A DNA stretch of 24,153 nucleotides from Leptospira ellisii (GCF_002811955.1 NZ_NPEF01000030.1:1-24153), one strand, 5' to 3'; shown: positions 11,762-19,692, counted from the first letter of the stretch. Made by a program: numbers and translations. Notes: generated from the sequence alone by a model not told the origin.

Positions 11762-12268
11762 TTACGATCCATTAATCCTGCGTTCCATGTGCCCCAAATA
11801 CGCGCGGATCGTCGCGGTATGACCGAAAACGTACTTCGAAAAAAAACGGAAAACGGGGGAAAAAACCTTACCGTTCTCGGTGATCCTGAGTTTTACCCCT
11901 TCCTCGACCGGAATCAATTCGAACGTCCAGGAACCTCCGAAAGGTTTATCCTCGTCCATGATCTTGGATTCTATCAATCGATCCTTTTGATCCTGCACGA
12001 ACGAATAAGTCATCGTTTCCTTATGTGAATCGGTTTCCTTCCAGGAAACGGAGGAGATTTCCTCGATCTGTTTCAGATTCGGTCTCCAGGAGGGATATTC
12101 CTTTACGTTGCGGATCAGGGCATATACGGTTTTCGGAGGAACCGGAAAGAACTTTTCCAAAGACGAGGTATGTTCCACGGGAAGAATACTCCCCACTCCG
12201 TAAACGGTCAGAGCCGCAACAGCGATAAAACCGAAACCGTAGATCAAAATCGAGTAAAACATATTCAT
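11762..12268 (-). CDS. SRPBCC-domain membrane-anchored protein
   Basis: A 168-residue protein with an N-terminal membrane helix (about 4-27, FYSILIYGFGFIAVAALTVYGVG) followed by an SRPBCC (polyketide cyclase/START-like) domain from about 35 to 165: EKFFPVPPKTVYALIRNVKEYPSWRPNLKQIEEIS at its start is the typical opening strand and helix. SRPBCC domains form a deep cavity for hydrophobic ligands such as lipids. The helix would tether the domain to the membrane. AAAGGGG lies about four bases before ATG 12268, and a second ATG at 12262 is spaced about ten; either may be used. It is 65 bases downstream of the marR gene and 49 bases before DUF3052, so the three probably form one transcript. Ligand unknown. 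Confidence 0.78.
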   Translation of the reverse strand: MNMFYSILIYGFGFIAVAALTVYGVGSILPVEHTSSLEKFFPVPPKTVYALIRNVKEYPSWRPNLKQIEEISSVSWKETDSHKETMTYSFVQDQKDRLIESKIMDEDKPFGGSWTFELIPVEEGVKLRITENGKVFSPVFRFFSKYVFGHTATIRAYLGHMERRINGS

Positions 12269-12333
12269 ATTACCCCTTTATTTTATTTAAAAAATTGAAT
12301 ATTCTGTCGAACTTAACGTTTAAAATTCGAAAT

Positions 12334-12810
12334 TCATTTTCCCCTGGACCAGGATCTGGAAAGACTTTTGTTCTTCATCTCCAACTCGGCCGCGAACGCC
12401 AACAATCCCAAACCCTTTACGGCAAGATCCTGTTCTTCCTTGTTCAGACGTTTGAGAAGTTTTTTGACCAAAGCGGGGTCCAAAACCGACTTTTTACTTT
12501 TGATCGCCTCTCCCGCTTTCGTAAGACGGATGAGCGTTCCCCTTCCGTCTTTCGGATTTTTTTCCTTTATCAAATAGCCGAGGGTTTCCAGACGTGAAAC
12601 GGTGATGGACATCGTGGAAGGCGTTACTCCCATATGAAGCGCCAAATCGAACAAACTTACGGGCTCGTCCCCGTCCAAATGATCCAATACGCTCGCTTGG
12701 TTGGCGGTCAAAATCCGTTTCGTTTTCGGATCCTCCACGTGCCTCGTATGGCACGCGAAAAAAATCCTCGGATAAAACTCGAGAATCTGGCTGACTAGGT
12801 CTTTGCTCAC
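12334..12810 (-). CDS. MarR-family transcriptional regulator
   Basis: A 158-residue winged-helix regulator. The core SLFDLALHMGVTPSTMSITVSRLETLGYLIKEKNPKDGRGTLIRLTKAGEAI is the complete helix-turn-helix plus wing, including the D-x-R of the wing (DGRG). I place the start at GTG 12810. TTG 12819 would fall inside the predicted -10 box, and there is no ribosome site before either; the transcript may be leaderless. It heads a leftward cluster with the SRPBCC and DUF3052 genes and is preceded by a 27-bp inverted repeat overlapping its -35 box, so autoregulation is likely. The sulfatase-fold gene is upstream on the same strand with a 113-base gap. Confidence 0.83.
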   Translation of the reverse strand: MSKDLVSQILEFYPRIFFACHTRHVEDPKTKRILTANQASVLDHLDGDEPVSLFDLALHMGVTPSTMSITVSRLETLGYLIKEKNPKDGRGTLIRLTKAGEAIKSKKSVLDPALVKKLLKRLNKEEQDLAVKGLGLLAFAAELEMKNKSLSRSWSRGK

Positions 12811-12818
12811 TCGGAACA

Positions 12819-12847
12819 ATCGTATTTTAAATAGTTTGATTCGTCAA
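12819..12847 (-). promoter_or_regulatory. Promoter of the marR-SRPBCC-DUF3052 cluster
   Basis: On the minus strand, TTGACG (complement of 12842-12847) and TACGAT (complement of 12819-12824) are 17 bases apart. The -35 box is inside the inverted repeat at 12831-12857. The -10 box ends only eight bases before GTG 12810. Confidence 0.55.
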
Positions 12848-12857
12848 ATCAAATTAT
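12831..12857. promoter_or_regulatory. 27-bp inverted-repeat operator
   Basis: ATAGTTTGATT and AATCAAATTAT are reverse complements over 11 positions with one mismatch, separated by CGTCA. The inner seven bases (TTTGATT/AATCAAA) match perfectly. The repeat covers the -35 box of the marR promoter, as expected for a repressor site recognised by a MarR dimer. Which protein binds is inferred from adjacency. Confidence 0.68.
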
Positions 12858-12923
12858 TGAATTCGCCTGAAATCGAATCGTTTTCGTTTTTTAGAAAGGA
12901 GAACGGATGTGAACGAACGGAAA

Positions 12924-15245
12924 TTACTGATGAATATAACCCCAGCTTTCCAAAACCTTACGGACTTCTTTTCCCATAGCCGCTTCCTCGGGGGTCTCCG
13001 TCCCGCCCGCAAAGCCGGTATGATAATACAAAAAGGGAAGTTCGGAGGAGGAATAACGATACGGAGCCCTTCCCAAAGAAACGTAATCCGGTTCCGTCGC
13101 CAAGATCCCCTCGGCCGCGGAGGAGACGATTCCCCATTTTCCGACCCGGTATATTTCCGTTTTTCCGTCCTTCAGGATTTGCAGACGAAACGAATGGTTC
13201 GGGTCGACCGTTTTGACGCGGAGCTCGCGGTCCTCCGAAGAGGAAACATTATGAATTTTTAAAATTATATTTTTTGAATCCTCTTGAACGGTTTCGAAGG
13301 CGGCGTCCAGATCGTAACGGTAAATTCCGCCCTTGACGGACATGCGGATCTCCCGGTCGCATAACGAAACGCACTTGGGAAGCCGGAGAACGAATTCGTT
13401 TTTGGAGAGTTGATTTTTCGCCAAAAGCCCGCGCGCCTCGTTCAGCAAAGCGGAATTTTCGAATACCAGATTTTTTGTTTCTTCCGGATCGGAACGCAGA
13501 TCGTATAATTCCTCGGGCATCTTGTGCGAAATCCCTTCCCTCGTTCTTCGAACGGTATCGTAACCTGGATATCTCCGGACGTATTTGTAATCCGGTGTTC
13601 GGATCGATTCGGAAAATCTTCCTTCCGTATAAATCACCGATTCGGACTCTGGACCGCCTTTGCCGAAAACCGCCGCGGAATAATCGTTTCCTTTCAATTT
13701 TTCGGCAGAATACGGAATCCCGTTTAATCCGAGTAAGGTGGGAGCAAGGGACAAAAGCGAAACCTGACCGGTAAATTCCCTTTTTCGAATGCGTTCGCGG
13801 ACCGGTTTCGGAGGATGAACGATCCAAGGAACCCGTATCTCCTTTTCGTAATGCGTTTCCCCGTGCGCGTAAACGGTTTCGGTGATGAAATGGTGATGAT
13901 AGTAGTGGGATTTTTCCAGAAGTTCCCCGTGATCGCTGGTGATCACGATCCATGTATCGTCGAAAAGATTCTCCTTTCTCAGTTCGTCGAAAATCCTGCC
14001 CAAAAGCGCGTCCGTATAACGGATTTCCCCCAGATATTTTCTCTGATATTCGTCCAAGGATTTCCAGAGATCGGGCGCGGTGGAATATTCCAAAGATTGC
14101 AAATACCGTTCCGGAGGACGGTACCCCCAGTGCGGAGTGTTCAAGTTGAGATGCAAAAAGAAAAGGTCTTCCCTATGTTCCCGGAGGAAATTCTCCGTGC
14201 GTAAAACCAGCTCCTCCGTATCCAGCGTGTCCTTTCCCACCTGCTGAATATTATGAAATCCTAAATCCACACCGACGGAGGTATAATCCAATAGAAAGAC
14301 GTTGTTCATGATGCTTTCGGTGAAATAGCCGTTTTCCCGGAATAAATTGGGCAGCGTCTCGGGTTTTTTGGAATAGAATATCTTCCTCTGCGCGGCCGAG
14401 GTGTAGAACCAGGCGTTTCCCAATCCGAGATTGGAGGCGATTTCCGACGTGAAAAAGGAGATCATCGAAGGTTTGGTCCAGTTTCCGTTCGCGATCGTAT
14501 TCTTAAAAACGATCGAATCCTCGGATATACGGTCCAAAACGGGAGTGGTCAAAAGCCTAGAACCTCCCGAAGATAGCGAGTCCTGACGCATCGCGTCGAC
14601 GACGATCAAAATTACGTTATGTTTTTCTGTTTTATCTTTTTTGAATATGATCGGAGAACCGAGAAAAACCCCGGATCTCCCCGGAGAATTCCATCCGATC
14701 GTAAGCGAGTTCTCCGTTTTAGGATCGAGCGCGCCGATCGGAACCGAAAAACCGGTCCATTCCTCCTTGAACCCTCCGAAGTTTCGACTGAAAATTTCGG
14801 CTCCGTTCAAAGAGATCCGTAAGGTTCCCGCTCCGGAGATCCCGGCCTCGTTAAACCTAAGAACGCGATTCTCCCCTGCGAAAGACGCGCCGTCCAGCTT
14901 CAGCGTACATTCCGCGCCGGAAGGAACGAACAACGAATCCTGCGATTCGTTGATGAAAAGCGATTCGTCGACATACAAGGTGGTTTGAACGTTCTTCCAT
15001 CGTTCTCCGGAACCCAACCCCGAATAACGGCCGGGATTTTTTTTCCAATGTCCTCGAAAGGTTTCGATCCCCCGCTCCGTATCGCCGGTGCACGTAAAGA
15101 CCGCGGTTTTCAGCAGCCTGGTAAGATCGAAATCGATCCTGTTTTTTTCCGTTCCCGAATCGAAAACCGATCGGCAGGATAAAAAAAACAAGACCGAAAC
15201 CAGAAGGATCTTGCCGACTCTCGAACGCTTCCCGTCGAAAAACAT
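12924..15245 (-). CDS. Sulfatase-fold lipoprotein (alkaline phosphatase superfamily)
   Basis: A 773-residue exported protein. The signal peptide ends in the spirochaete-type lipobox LFFLSC, so it should be lipidated at C24. Residues 80-200 look like a beta-rich carbohydrate-binding-like region (CTLKLDGASF, LRISLNGAEIF). The sulfatase domain starts at about 210: VILIVVDAMRQDSL with metal ligand D217, then NWTKPSMISFFTS, SDHGE (D438-H439) and H461 with the metal-binding pattern intact. At the nucleophile position, where arylsulfatases have Cys or Ser in C/S-x-P-S-R, this protein has T257 (TKPSM) and no Arg. That resembles phosphoglycerol and phosphoethanolamine transferases or phosphatases more than formylglycine sulfatases. 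A C-terminal region of about 170 residues follows. Substrate unknown; a surface lipid or glycan is plausible. Confidence 0.78.
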   Translation of the reverse strand: MFFDGKRSRVGKILLVSVLFFLSCRSVFDSGTEKNRIDFDLTRLLKTAVFTCTGDTERGIETFRGHWKKNPGRYSGLGSGERWKNVQTTLYVDESLFINESQDSLFVPSGAECTLKLDGASFAGENRVLRFNEAGISGAGTLRISLNGAEIFSRNFGGFKEEWTGFSVPIGALDPKTENSLTIGWNSPGRSGVFLGSPIIFKKDKTEKHNVILIVVDAMRQDSLSSGGSRLLTTPVLDRISEDSIVFKNTIANGNWTKPSMISFFTSEIASNLGLGNAWFYTSAAQRKIFYSKKPETLPNLFRENGYFTESIMNNVFLLDYTSVGVDLGFHNIQQVGKDTLDTEELVLRTENFLREHREDLFFLHLNLNTPHWGYRPPERYLQSLEYSTAPDLWKSLDEYQRKYLGEIRYTDALLGRIFDELRKENLFDDTWIVITSDHGELLEKSHYYHHHFITETVYAHGETHYEKEIRVPWIVHPPKPVRERIRKREFTGQVSLLSLAPTLLGLNGIPYSAEKLKGNDYSAAVFGKGGPESESVIYTEGRFSESIRTPDYKYVRRYPGYDTVRRTREGISHKMPEELYDLRSDPEETKNLVFENSALLNEARGLLAKNQLSKNEFVLRLPKCVSLCDREIRMSVKGGIYRYDLDAAFETVQEDSKNIILKIHNVSSSEDRELRVKTVDPNHSFRLQILKDGKTEIYRVGKWGIVSSAAEGILATEPDYVSLGRAPYRYSSSELPFLYYHTGFAGGTETPEEAAMGKEVRKVLESWGYIHQ

Positions 15246-15350
15246 GGATCCAAAAAATCAGCATCGCCGCTTGCGACAATCGATGAATTTTTCCCGAAGG
15301 AATTTTTTTTCTCTTTCCAAAGGACGGTTCAGCGTTATAACACGTCCGCT

Positions 15351-16226
15351 ATGTCATGGAGTAATTCTTACAATCTACAGGACGACACTTTCGCGGGAAG
15401 CGGAGGTTCGAAAATTTTCTACAGAAGTTATCAGCCTAAGGAAGGCAGAAAAGGAAATCGTGTTCTCGTGGTTCAGCACGGAATCGGAGAACACGGAGGC
15501 CGTTACGAGTTTTTGGTCGAAGCTCTCGCCGGAACCGGAACCGCATTGTATATGATCGATTCGAGAGGTCACGGACGTTCGGAAGGCAAACGGGGAGTCG
15601 TGGATTCGTTCTCCGATTTTCTTTCCGATTTGGATAAGCTCATCGCCGTCGCCTCGGAAAAGGAGAAAGTTTCCAAGGTCAACCTGCTCGGCCATTCCAT
15701 GGGGGCTGCGATCGCGACGTTGTATGCGGAGGAAGGAACCAATCAGGGAAACCTGAATTCACTGATCGTTTCCGCGCTTCCGATCCGGGTTCGTTTGGAT
15801 TTGGTGATGAAGGTGAAAAAGGGAATCGCCCCGTTGATGGCGGATCTGCTTCCCAATCTTACGCTTCCCACGGGTTTGGATATCAACGCGCTGAGTCACG
15901 ACCGCGGGGTGGTGGAAGCCTACAAAAACGATCCTCTCGTCCACGGAATGGCCTCCGCTTATTTAGGAAATATGTTATTGAATAGCGAAGAACCGATTCT
16001 CGGCAACGCCGGAAAAATCAAGGTTCCGATTTATATCTTCCACGGAAAAGAGGATTCGATCGCGGATTATACCGGAAGCGAGGCGTTTTTCGCCGTGGTC
16101 GGTTCCCAGGACAAATCCTTAAAAATCTACGACAAACTGTTTCACGAAACCATGAACGAACGTTTAGAAGACAGGACTAAGGTTCTTTCCGATCTCAGAA
16201 AATGGTTTGAGTCACATACCACCTAA
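15351..16226 (+). CDS. Monoacylglycerol lipase-like alpha/beta hydrolase
   Basis: A 291-residue serine hydrolase of the monoacylglycerol lipase/lysophospholipase (Hydrolase_4) group. The catalytic triad is visible: nucleophile S116 in LLGHSMGAA, D235 in IFHGKEDSI and H265 in KLFHETMNE. The oxyanion segment is HGIGEHGGRY (43-52), which is the HG-x-GEHxxRY signature of this subfamily. It has no signal peptide, so it acts in the cytosol on mono-acyl lipids. The start ATG 15351 lacks a clear ribosome site; the best AAAGGA is about 30 bases upstream. It is divergent from the sulfatase-fold lipoprotein across a 105-base gap and is closed by a strong terminator at 16230-16252. Confidence 0.88.
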   Translation: MSWSNSYNLQDDTFAGSGGSKIFYRSYQPKEGRKGNRVLVVQHGIGEHGGRYEFLVEALAGTGTALYMIDSRGHGRSEGKRGVVDSFSDFLSDLDKLIAVASEKEKVSKVNLLGHSMGAAIATLYAEEGTNQGNLNSLIVSALPIRVRLDLVMKVKKGIAPLMADLLPNLTLPTGLDINALSHDRGVVEAYKNDPLVHGMASAYLGNMLLNSEEPILGNAGKIKVPIYIFHGKEDSIADYTGSEAFFAVVGSQDKSLKIYDKLFHETMNERLEDRTKVLSDLRKWFESHTT

Positions 16227-16229
16227 CAG

Positions 16230-16252
16230 ACAGAACGTTTGTTCTGTTTTTT
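16230..16252 (+). terminator. Rho-independent terminator of the lipase gene
   Basis: ACAGAAC, loop GTTT, GTTCTGT, then a T run to 16252. A perfect 7-bp stem with a T tract just after the stop codon: the clearest terminator in the window. Confidence 0.85.
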
Positions 16253-16342
16253 GATAAAAAAGTCATCGACCGGATTCTTCTCCTTTGGTATCATTGAATC
16301 CGGTCGAAAGCCCTTCTCAAAAACAATTCTCAGGAACTTTAT

Positions 16343-16795
16343 ATGTCAGCAAAAGAAATATCCAAAGACCTGATCGGAACCAAACTGGATCGTTACGAAT
16401 TCGAAGTGGAAAAAGGAAAGATCCGCGAATTCTGTCAGGCGATCGGAGAGACCAATCCGATTTATTTCGATCTGGAGGCCGCAAAAAAAGCGGGTTACGA
16501 AGATATTCCCGCTCCCCCTACGTATCCTACGGTCATTCAATTTTGGGGTTATCCTAAGATTTGGCAGGATATGGAGAACATGGGAGTCGATACTTCCAGA
16601 ATTCTCCATCTCAAGGAAAAGTATACGTATCTCAAACCGATTTATCCCGGCAAGGTTTCCTCGCAGGGGGAATGTATCAACGTAACGGTCGGCAAAATGG
16701 ATACGATGACTTTTAAGACCACGATTCAGAACGCGAAAGGCGAAGCGATTGTGGAAGCCGAAATGTCGATCTTCATCAGAAAACCGGAGGCTTGA
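16343..16795 (+). CDS. MaoC-type dehydratase, non-catalytic subunit (HadA/HadC-like)
   Basis: A 150-residue single hot-dog protein of the MaoC dehydratase N-terminal (FAS1 dehydratase region) family: [42 protein letters not shown] at 27-68 is diagnostic. In the catalytic MaoC motif the D and H are replaced here ([10 protein letters not shown], with E36 and Y41), as in mycobacterial HadA and HadC, the substrate-holding subunits of the (3R)-hydroxyacyl-ACP dehydratase. The next gene supplies the catalytic subunit and begins three bases after this stop. AGGA about eight bases before ATG 16343 fits a ribosome site. In Leptospira-like bacteria the pair could act in fatty acid elongation or in polyhydroxyacyl/beta-oxidation steps; the sequence does not decide. 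Confidence 0.82.
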   Translation: MSAKEISKDLIGTKLDRYEFEVEKGKIREFCQAIGETNPIYFDLEAAKKAGYEDIPAPPTYPTVIQFWGYPKIWQDMENMGVDTSRILHLKEKYTYLKPIYPGKVSSQGECINVTVGKMDTMTFKTTIQNAKGEAIVEAEMSIFIRKPEA

Positions 16796-16797
16796 TC

Positions 16798-17214
16798 ATG
16801 GCTAAGATAGATTACGACAAAGTGGAAGTGGGACACGAACTTCCTCCCCTCAAAACCGACGTGATCACCCACGCGCATTTGGTGCGTTATGCGGGCGCTT
16901 CCGGAGATTTTAATCCGATCCACAACGATCCCGACTTCGCGCGCAAGACCGGATTGGACGGAACCATCGCGCACGGTATGTTCGTGATGGCTCAATTGGG
17001 AAGACTCTGCACTTCGTGGGCCGATCAACAACAGATCCGCGAGTTCGGAGTCACGTTTAAGAATATGACCAAACCGGGACAAAAACTCACCTGCACCGGC
17101 AAGATCAAACGCAAAAAGGAAGAGAACGGACAAAGATTGATCACCGTTTCCGTCGAAGCGGCGGACGATTCCGGAGAAGTGAAATGCTCCGGAGAGATGG
17201 TGGTTCTCGCCTAA
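16798..17214 (+). CDS. MaoC-type dehydratase, catalytic subunit (HadB-like)
   Basis: A 138-residue single hot-dog (R)-specific hydratase/dehydratase. The hydratase-2 motif YAGASGDFNPIHNDPDFARKTGLDGTIAHGMF lies at 31-62, with the catalytic pair D37 and H42 present. In the mycobacterial enzyme HadB plays this role, paired with HadA or HadC. It should interconvert (3R)-hydroxyacyl and trans-2-enoyl thioesters. GGAGG (16786-16790) lies seven bases before ATG 16798, and the gene starts three bases after the upstream stop, so the pair is one coupled operon making a heterodimer. An in-frame TTG at 16792 would overlap the upstream gene and is less likely. Confidence 0.88.
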   Translation: MAKIDYDKVEVGHELPPLKTDVITHAHLVRYAGASGDFNPIHNDPDFARKTGLDGTIAHGMFVMAQLGRLCTSWADQQQIREFGVTFKNMTKPGQKLTCTGKIKRKKEENGQRLITVSVEAADDSGEVKCSGEMVVLA

Positions 17215-17229
17215 CGTTCATCCGACACT

Positions 17230-17272
17230 TCTCGAAATCGGAAATCGAAAACGATCGATTCCGGTTTCGAGA
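17230..17272 (+). terminator. Large hairpin behind the dehydratase operon
   Basis: TCTCGAAATCGGAA (17230-17243) pairs with TTCCGGTTTCGAGA (17259-17272) over 14 positions with one G-U wobble in RNA. The loop holds a smaller ATCG/CGAT pairing. No T tract follows, so it may stabilise the mRNA end or terminate by another route. The rest of 17273-17428 shows only a TTGACT (17395-17400) that could be a -35 box for the next gene. Confidence 0.5.
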
Positions 17273-17428
17273 CCGCTCTTCTCGTTCTCCTCTTTCCGTA
17301 TAATCCAGAAAACAAAGTGATCGTGACTTGTTTAGATTCCGATCGATTCTCGATTCGCATCCGATCATTCGATAATCATCGGTCGAAAAAGAAATTGACT
17401 TCCCCATTTTAAAGGATATCGATACCTC

Positions 17429-18070
17429 ATGTTTCAATCCTATCGTCTCGTCCCGTTGATCCTTTTGTTTTTGATACAATGCTCCTCGCAGCGCCTTGCA
17501 AAGGCCGAAGCGACGTCGAGCGGCGGTCAAAACGAAACAAACGTGATCAACGAGCGGAAGATTTCCTATACCGCCTACGTCACGTTAAACGTCGGCGATT
17601 TGGAGGAATCCAGAAACAAAATCAAATCCCTGATCAAAAGCCACAAAGGTTTCATAACTCGAAACAGCAAAAGGAACGCCCTCGTTCGCGTTCCATCCGA
17701 AAGTTTCGAAACCTTTCTTTCCGAATTAAAACGGCTCGGCGACGTCGAAAACGAAGAGGTCGTCGGCTTGGATATCACCGACTCTTACCGGGACAATCTG
17801 ATCAAATTGGAAAGTCTTAAAAAAATCAAAACGAAATATCAGCACCTGATCGAAAAGGCGGTCAACGTTCAGGATATGCTGGCGATAGAAAGGGAATTGG
17901 AACGTGTCAACGTTGAAATCGAAAGGTTGGAAGGAAGCAAACGGGCCTCGGATATGATGGTTCAATATTCGAGCGTATACGTCGATCTTAACACCGAACG
18001 ACCCGGACCGCTCGGTTGGGTGTTTTATCTCGGATACAAAGCGGTCCGATGGCTTTTCATTTGGGATTGA
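17429..18070 (+). CDS. DUF4349-domain lipoprotein
   Basis: A 213-residue exported lipoprotein. The signal peptide MFQSYRLVPLILLFLIQC ends with lipobox LIQC, with lipidation at C18. The DUF4349 domain follows: ISYTAYVTLNVGDLEESRNKIKSLIKSHKGFITRNS, RVPSESFETFLSELKRLGDVENEEVVGLDITDSYRD, then a helical coiled-coil stretch (LIEKAVNVQDMLAIERELERVNVEIERLEGSKR, about 146-178) and a beta segment. A hydrophobic patch near the C-terminus (LGWVFYLGYKAVRWLFIWD) matches the C-terminal membrane segment many family members have. Function is unknown; the family is a common envelope protein. It stands alone, upstream of the convergent methyltransferase gene. Confidence 0.8.
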   Translation: MFQSYRLVPLILLFLIQCSSQRLAKAEATSSGGQNETNVINERKISYTAYVTLNVGDLEESRNKIKSLIKSHKGFITRNSKRNALVRVPSESFETFLSELKRLGDVENEEVVGLDITDSYRDNLIKLESLKKIKTKYQHLIEKAVNVQDMLAIERELERVNVEIERLEGSKRASDMMVQYSSVYVDLNTERPGPLGWVFYLGYKAVRWLFIWD

Positions 18071-18132
18071 TCGAGAACCGGGACGGTAAAGCCGTTCTCG
18101 CAAGCCGAAAAAGAAACGAATTTCGCCTAACG

Positions 18133-18765
18133 CTATCGAAACGCCTTTCCCGAAATGTGCGGCACGATCGGCAGAAAGACGGTATTCATCGGATATTTGT
18201 CCAAAGCCAAAGTTCGAAATCCCGCCTCCTCCAGAATTTTCGCCGTATCCCTGTTTAAGTTACATCCTTCGAAAAACCAGTGCCAGACCCGATGTACCCT
18301 CTTTTGCAGAAAGGCAAGCGCGCTGCTTTCCTCGGCGGCGACGTGTTCAATAAACGCGAATACTCCTCCCGGTTTTAACACCCTTTTGACTTCGGATATC
18401 GTTTTTAACGGATCGTTTACGGTGCATAAAACCAAAGTGCACACGATCGCCTGCGCGCTGGAATCCGGAAGGTCCAAGAGTTCCGCCTTTGAACCGCGCA
18501 GATCCAATTCTATTCCGTAATATTCCGCGTTCCTTTTCAGCAAAGGATGCATATGCGGATTCGGCTCGATCGCGATCAGTTTCGTGCCTTTTTTATAGTA
18601 TCTCAAATTCGGACCGACGCCGGGGCCTAATTCGACTACGACGTCCGGCAGCGAATCGAATAATTCCCTTTTCGTCCTTCCGTATTTTCGATGCATATAA
18701 CCTTCCATAATTTTGAAAAAATAGGCGTTGATTCTTCCTCGGACGGGATTTCCTTTATTAACCAT
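18133..18765 (-). CDS. Class I SAM-dependent methyltransferase (METTL7-like)
   Basis: A 210-residue methyltransferase with the Rossmann motif I VVVELGPGVGPNLRYY (E45-G51), the acidic ribose-binding E67 in IAIEPNP, motif LDLPDSSAQAIVCTLVLCTVNDP and motif KRVLKPGGVFAFIEHV. The C-terminal half (KRVHRVWHWFFEGCNLNRDTAKILEEAGF) resembles the methyltransferase-like 7 and small-molecule or lipid methyltransferases. Substrate cannot be read. AGGAT is spaced about ten bases from ATG 18765. It lies 36 bases downstream of the hot-dog gene at 18802, so both are probably one leftward operon. Confidence 0.85.
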   Translation of the reverse strand: MVNKGNPVRGRINAYFFKIMEGYMHRKYGRTKRELFDSLPDVVVELGPGVGPNLRYYKKGTKLIAIEPNPHMHPLLKRNAEYYGIELDLRGSKAELLDLPDSSAQAIVCTLVLCTVNDPLKTISEVKRVLKPGGVFAFIEHVAAEESSALAFLQKRVHRVWHWFFEGCNLNRDTAKILEEAGFRTLALDKYPMNTVFLPIVPHISGKAFR

Positions 18766-18801
18766 TTTAGTTTATCCTACTATTTTAATATAATTTCGAT
18801 C

Positions 18802-19572
18802 TTAACTCTTCTTCCGATTCTCCGAATTCCAATTTCCGGGCACCATCCATCCCCCCTCGGAGTAGGCGACACAAACGTCCTCTTTTCCCTTAAAGATCGC
18901 GGTTCCGGCGGTTCTGACCCTTCTGTTCCTATTGATTTCCCAGGACAGAATTCTATACGACTCCTCAGCGCGGATAGGAACGAGAATTCGTCCGCTTAAC
19001 TTAGCCAAGACGATCATTTGCGGATCTTCGACGGATACCGCGAAACCTCCGGGACAATCCAAGGCCGCCCAGATCACCTCCTTGCGGATCAATCCCGAAT
19101 CGTCGCCCAACTCTTTCCAAGGCTCCCAATTCGCGGCGTGAAGATGTTTGAATCCCGGTTGATCGGGAATTTTACCCGAAAAAATCCTCATTCCGTCCCT
19201 CTCCTTCCTTTCGGGACCGCAAACGAAACAGGACGGGAAAGGATGTTCAACGAATCCCAGATAATTTTTGGACGCTTCCGCGATCGCGTCCTGCGACACG
19301 GGTTGCGGTAAATCCAAACGGAAGTCCGGCGCCGGTTCCGCTTCGACCGCGACGGAACCGGATGAAATATCGACTAACGCCGAATAGGCGTCCGGATCGA
19401 AACTCAAACCGAGTTCGACGTTCAAAGGGATCGGCGCTTTGATCTTTACGGTAGAAGAGAGGGAATTAAGTTTTTTCGCCGCGCTTCCGGCGGAAAAACC
19501 TCCGTTTCCGCTGAGCGGAGGCCCGCAGAATTTCGAAGAAATGGTGATCGTTTCCTTTTTTAACTGAATCAT
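18802..19572 (-). CDS. Double hot-dog thioesterase-like protein
   Basis: A 256-residue cytosolic protein resembling TesB-type/thioesterase-like double hot-dog proteins. The first half opens with FCGPPLSGNGGFSAG (15-29), a typical hot-dog helix start. The second half starts with PSCFVCGPERKERDGMRIFSGKI (113-135), carrying the conserved CxxC at 115 and 118, followed by WAALDCPGGFAV (168-179), the helix of the second hot-dog. Homologues with the CFVCG and WAALDCPGG blocks are familiar from actinobacteria. GGAG lies seven bases before ATG 19572. It heads the leftward operon with the methyltransferase and is divergent from a MarR gene. Substrate is unknown; the CxxC could bind metal or just be structural. 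Confidence 0.62.
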   Translation of the reverse strand: MIQLKKETITISSKFCGPPLSGNGGFSAGSAAKKLNSLSSTVKIKAPIPLNVELGLSFDPDAYSALVDISSGSVAVEAEPAPDFRLDLPQPVSQDAIAEASKNYLGFVEHPFPSCFVCGPERKERDGMRIFSGKIPDQPGFKHLHAANWEPWKELGDDSGLIRKEVIWAALDCPGGFAVSVEDPQMIVLAKLSGRILVPIRAEESYRILSWEINRNRRVRTAGTAIFKGKEDVCVAYSEGGWMVPGNWNSENRKKS

Positions 19573-19647
19573 AAATATCTCCAGACTTCATCGAGCCGCG
19601 TAAAGGAAAACGGTCAATCGATTCTAAGAATTTCATACTTACGGATC

Positions 19648-19677
19648 GAATTAATTGCTTTGCATCCAAATCAATTC
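19648..19677. promoter_or_regulatory. Inverted-repeat operator candidate and MarR promoter
   Basis: GAATTAATTG and CAAATCAATTC form an imperfect inverted repeat centred near 19662, in the 120-base gap between the divergent hot-dog and marR genes. A promoter for marR overlaps it: TTTGCA (19659-19664) and TATAGT (19681-19686), spacer 16. A single dimer bound here could control both directions. Confidence 0.45.
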
Positions 19678-19692
19678 TGCTATAGTAAATCG

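Noticed and set aside
13249..13953. 234-codon frame inside the sulfatase-fold gene
   Set aside because: Arg-rich out-of-frame translation of a supported gene on the same strand.
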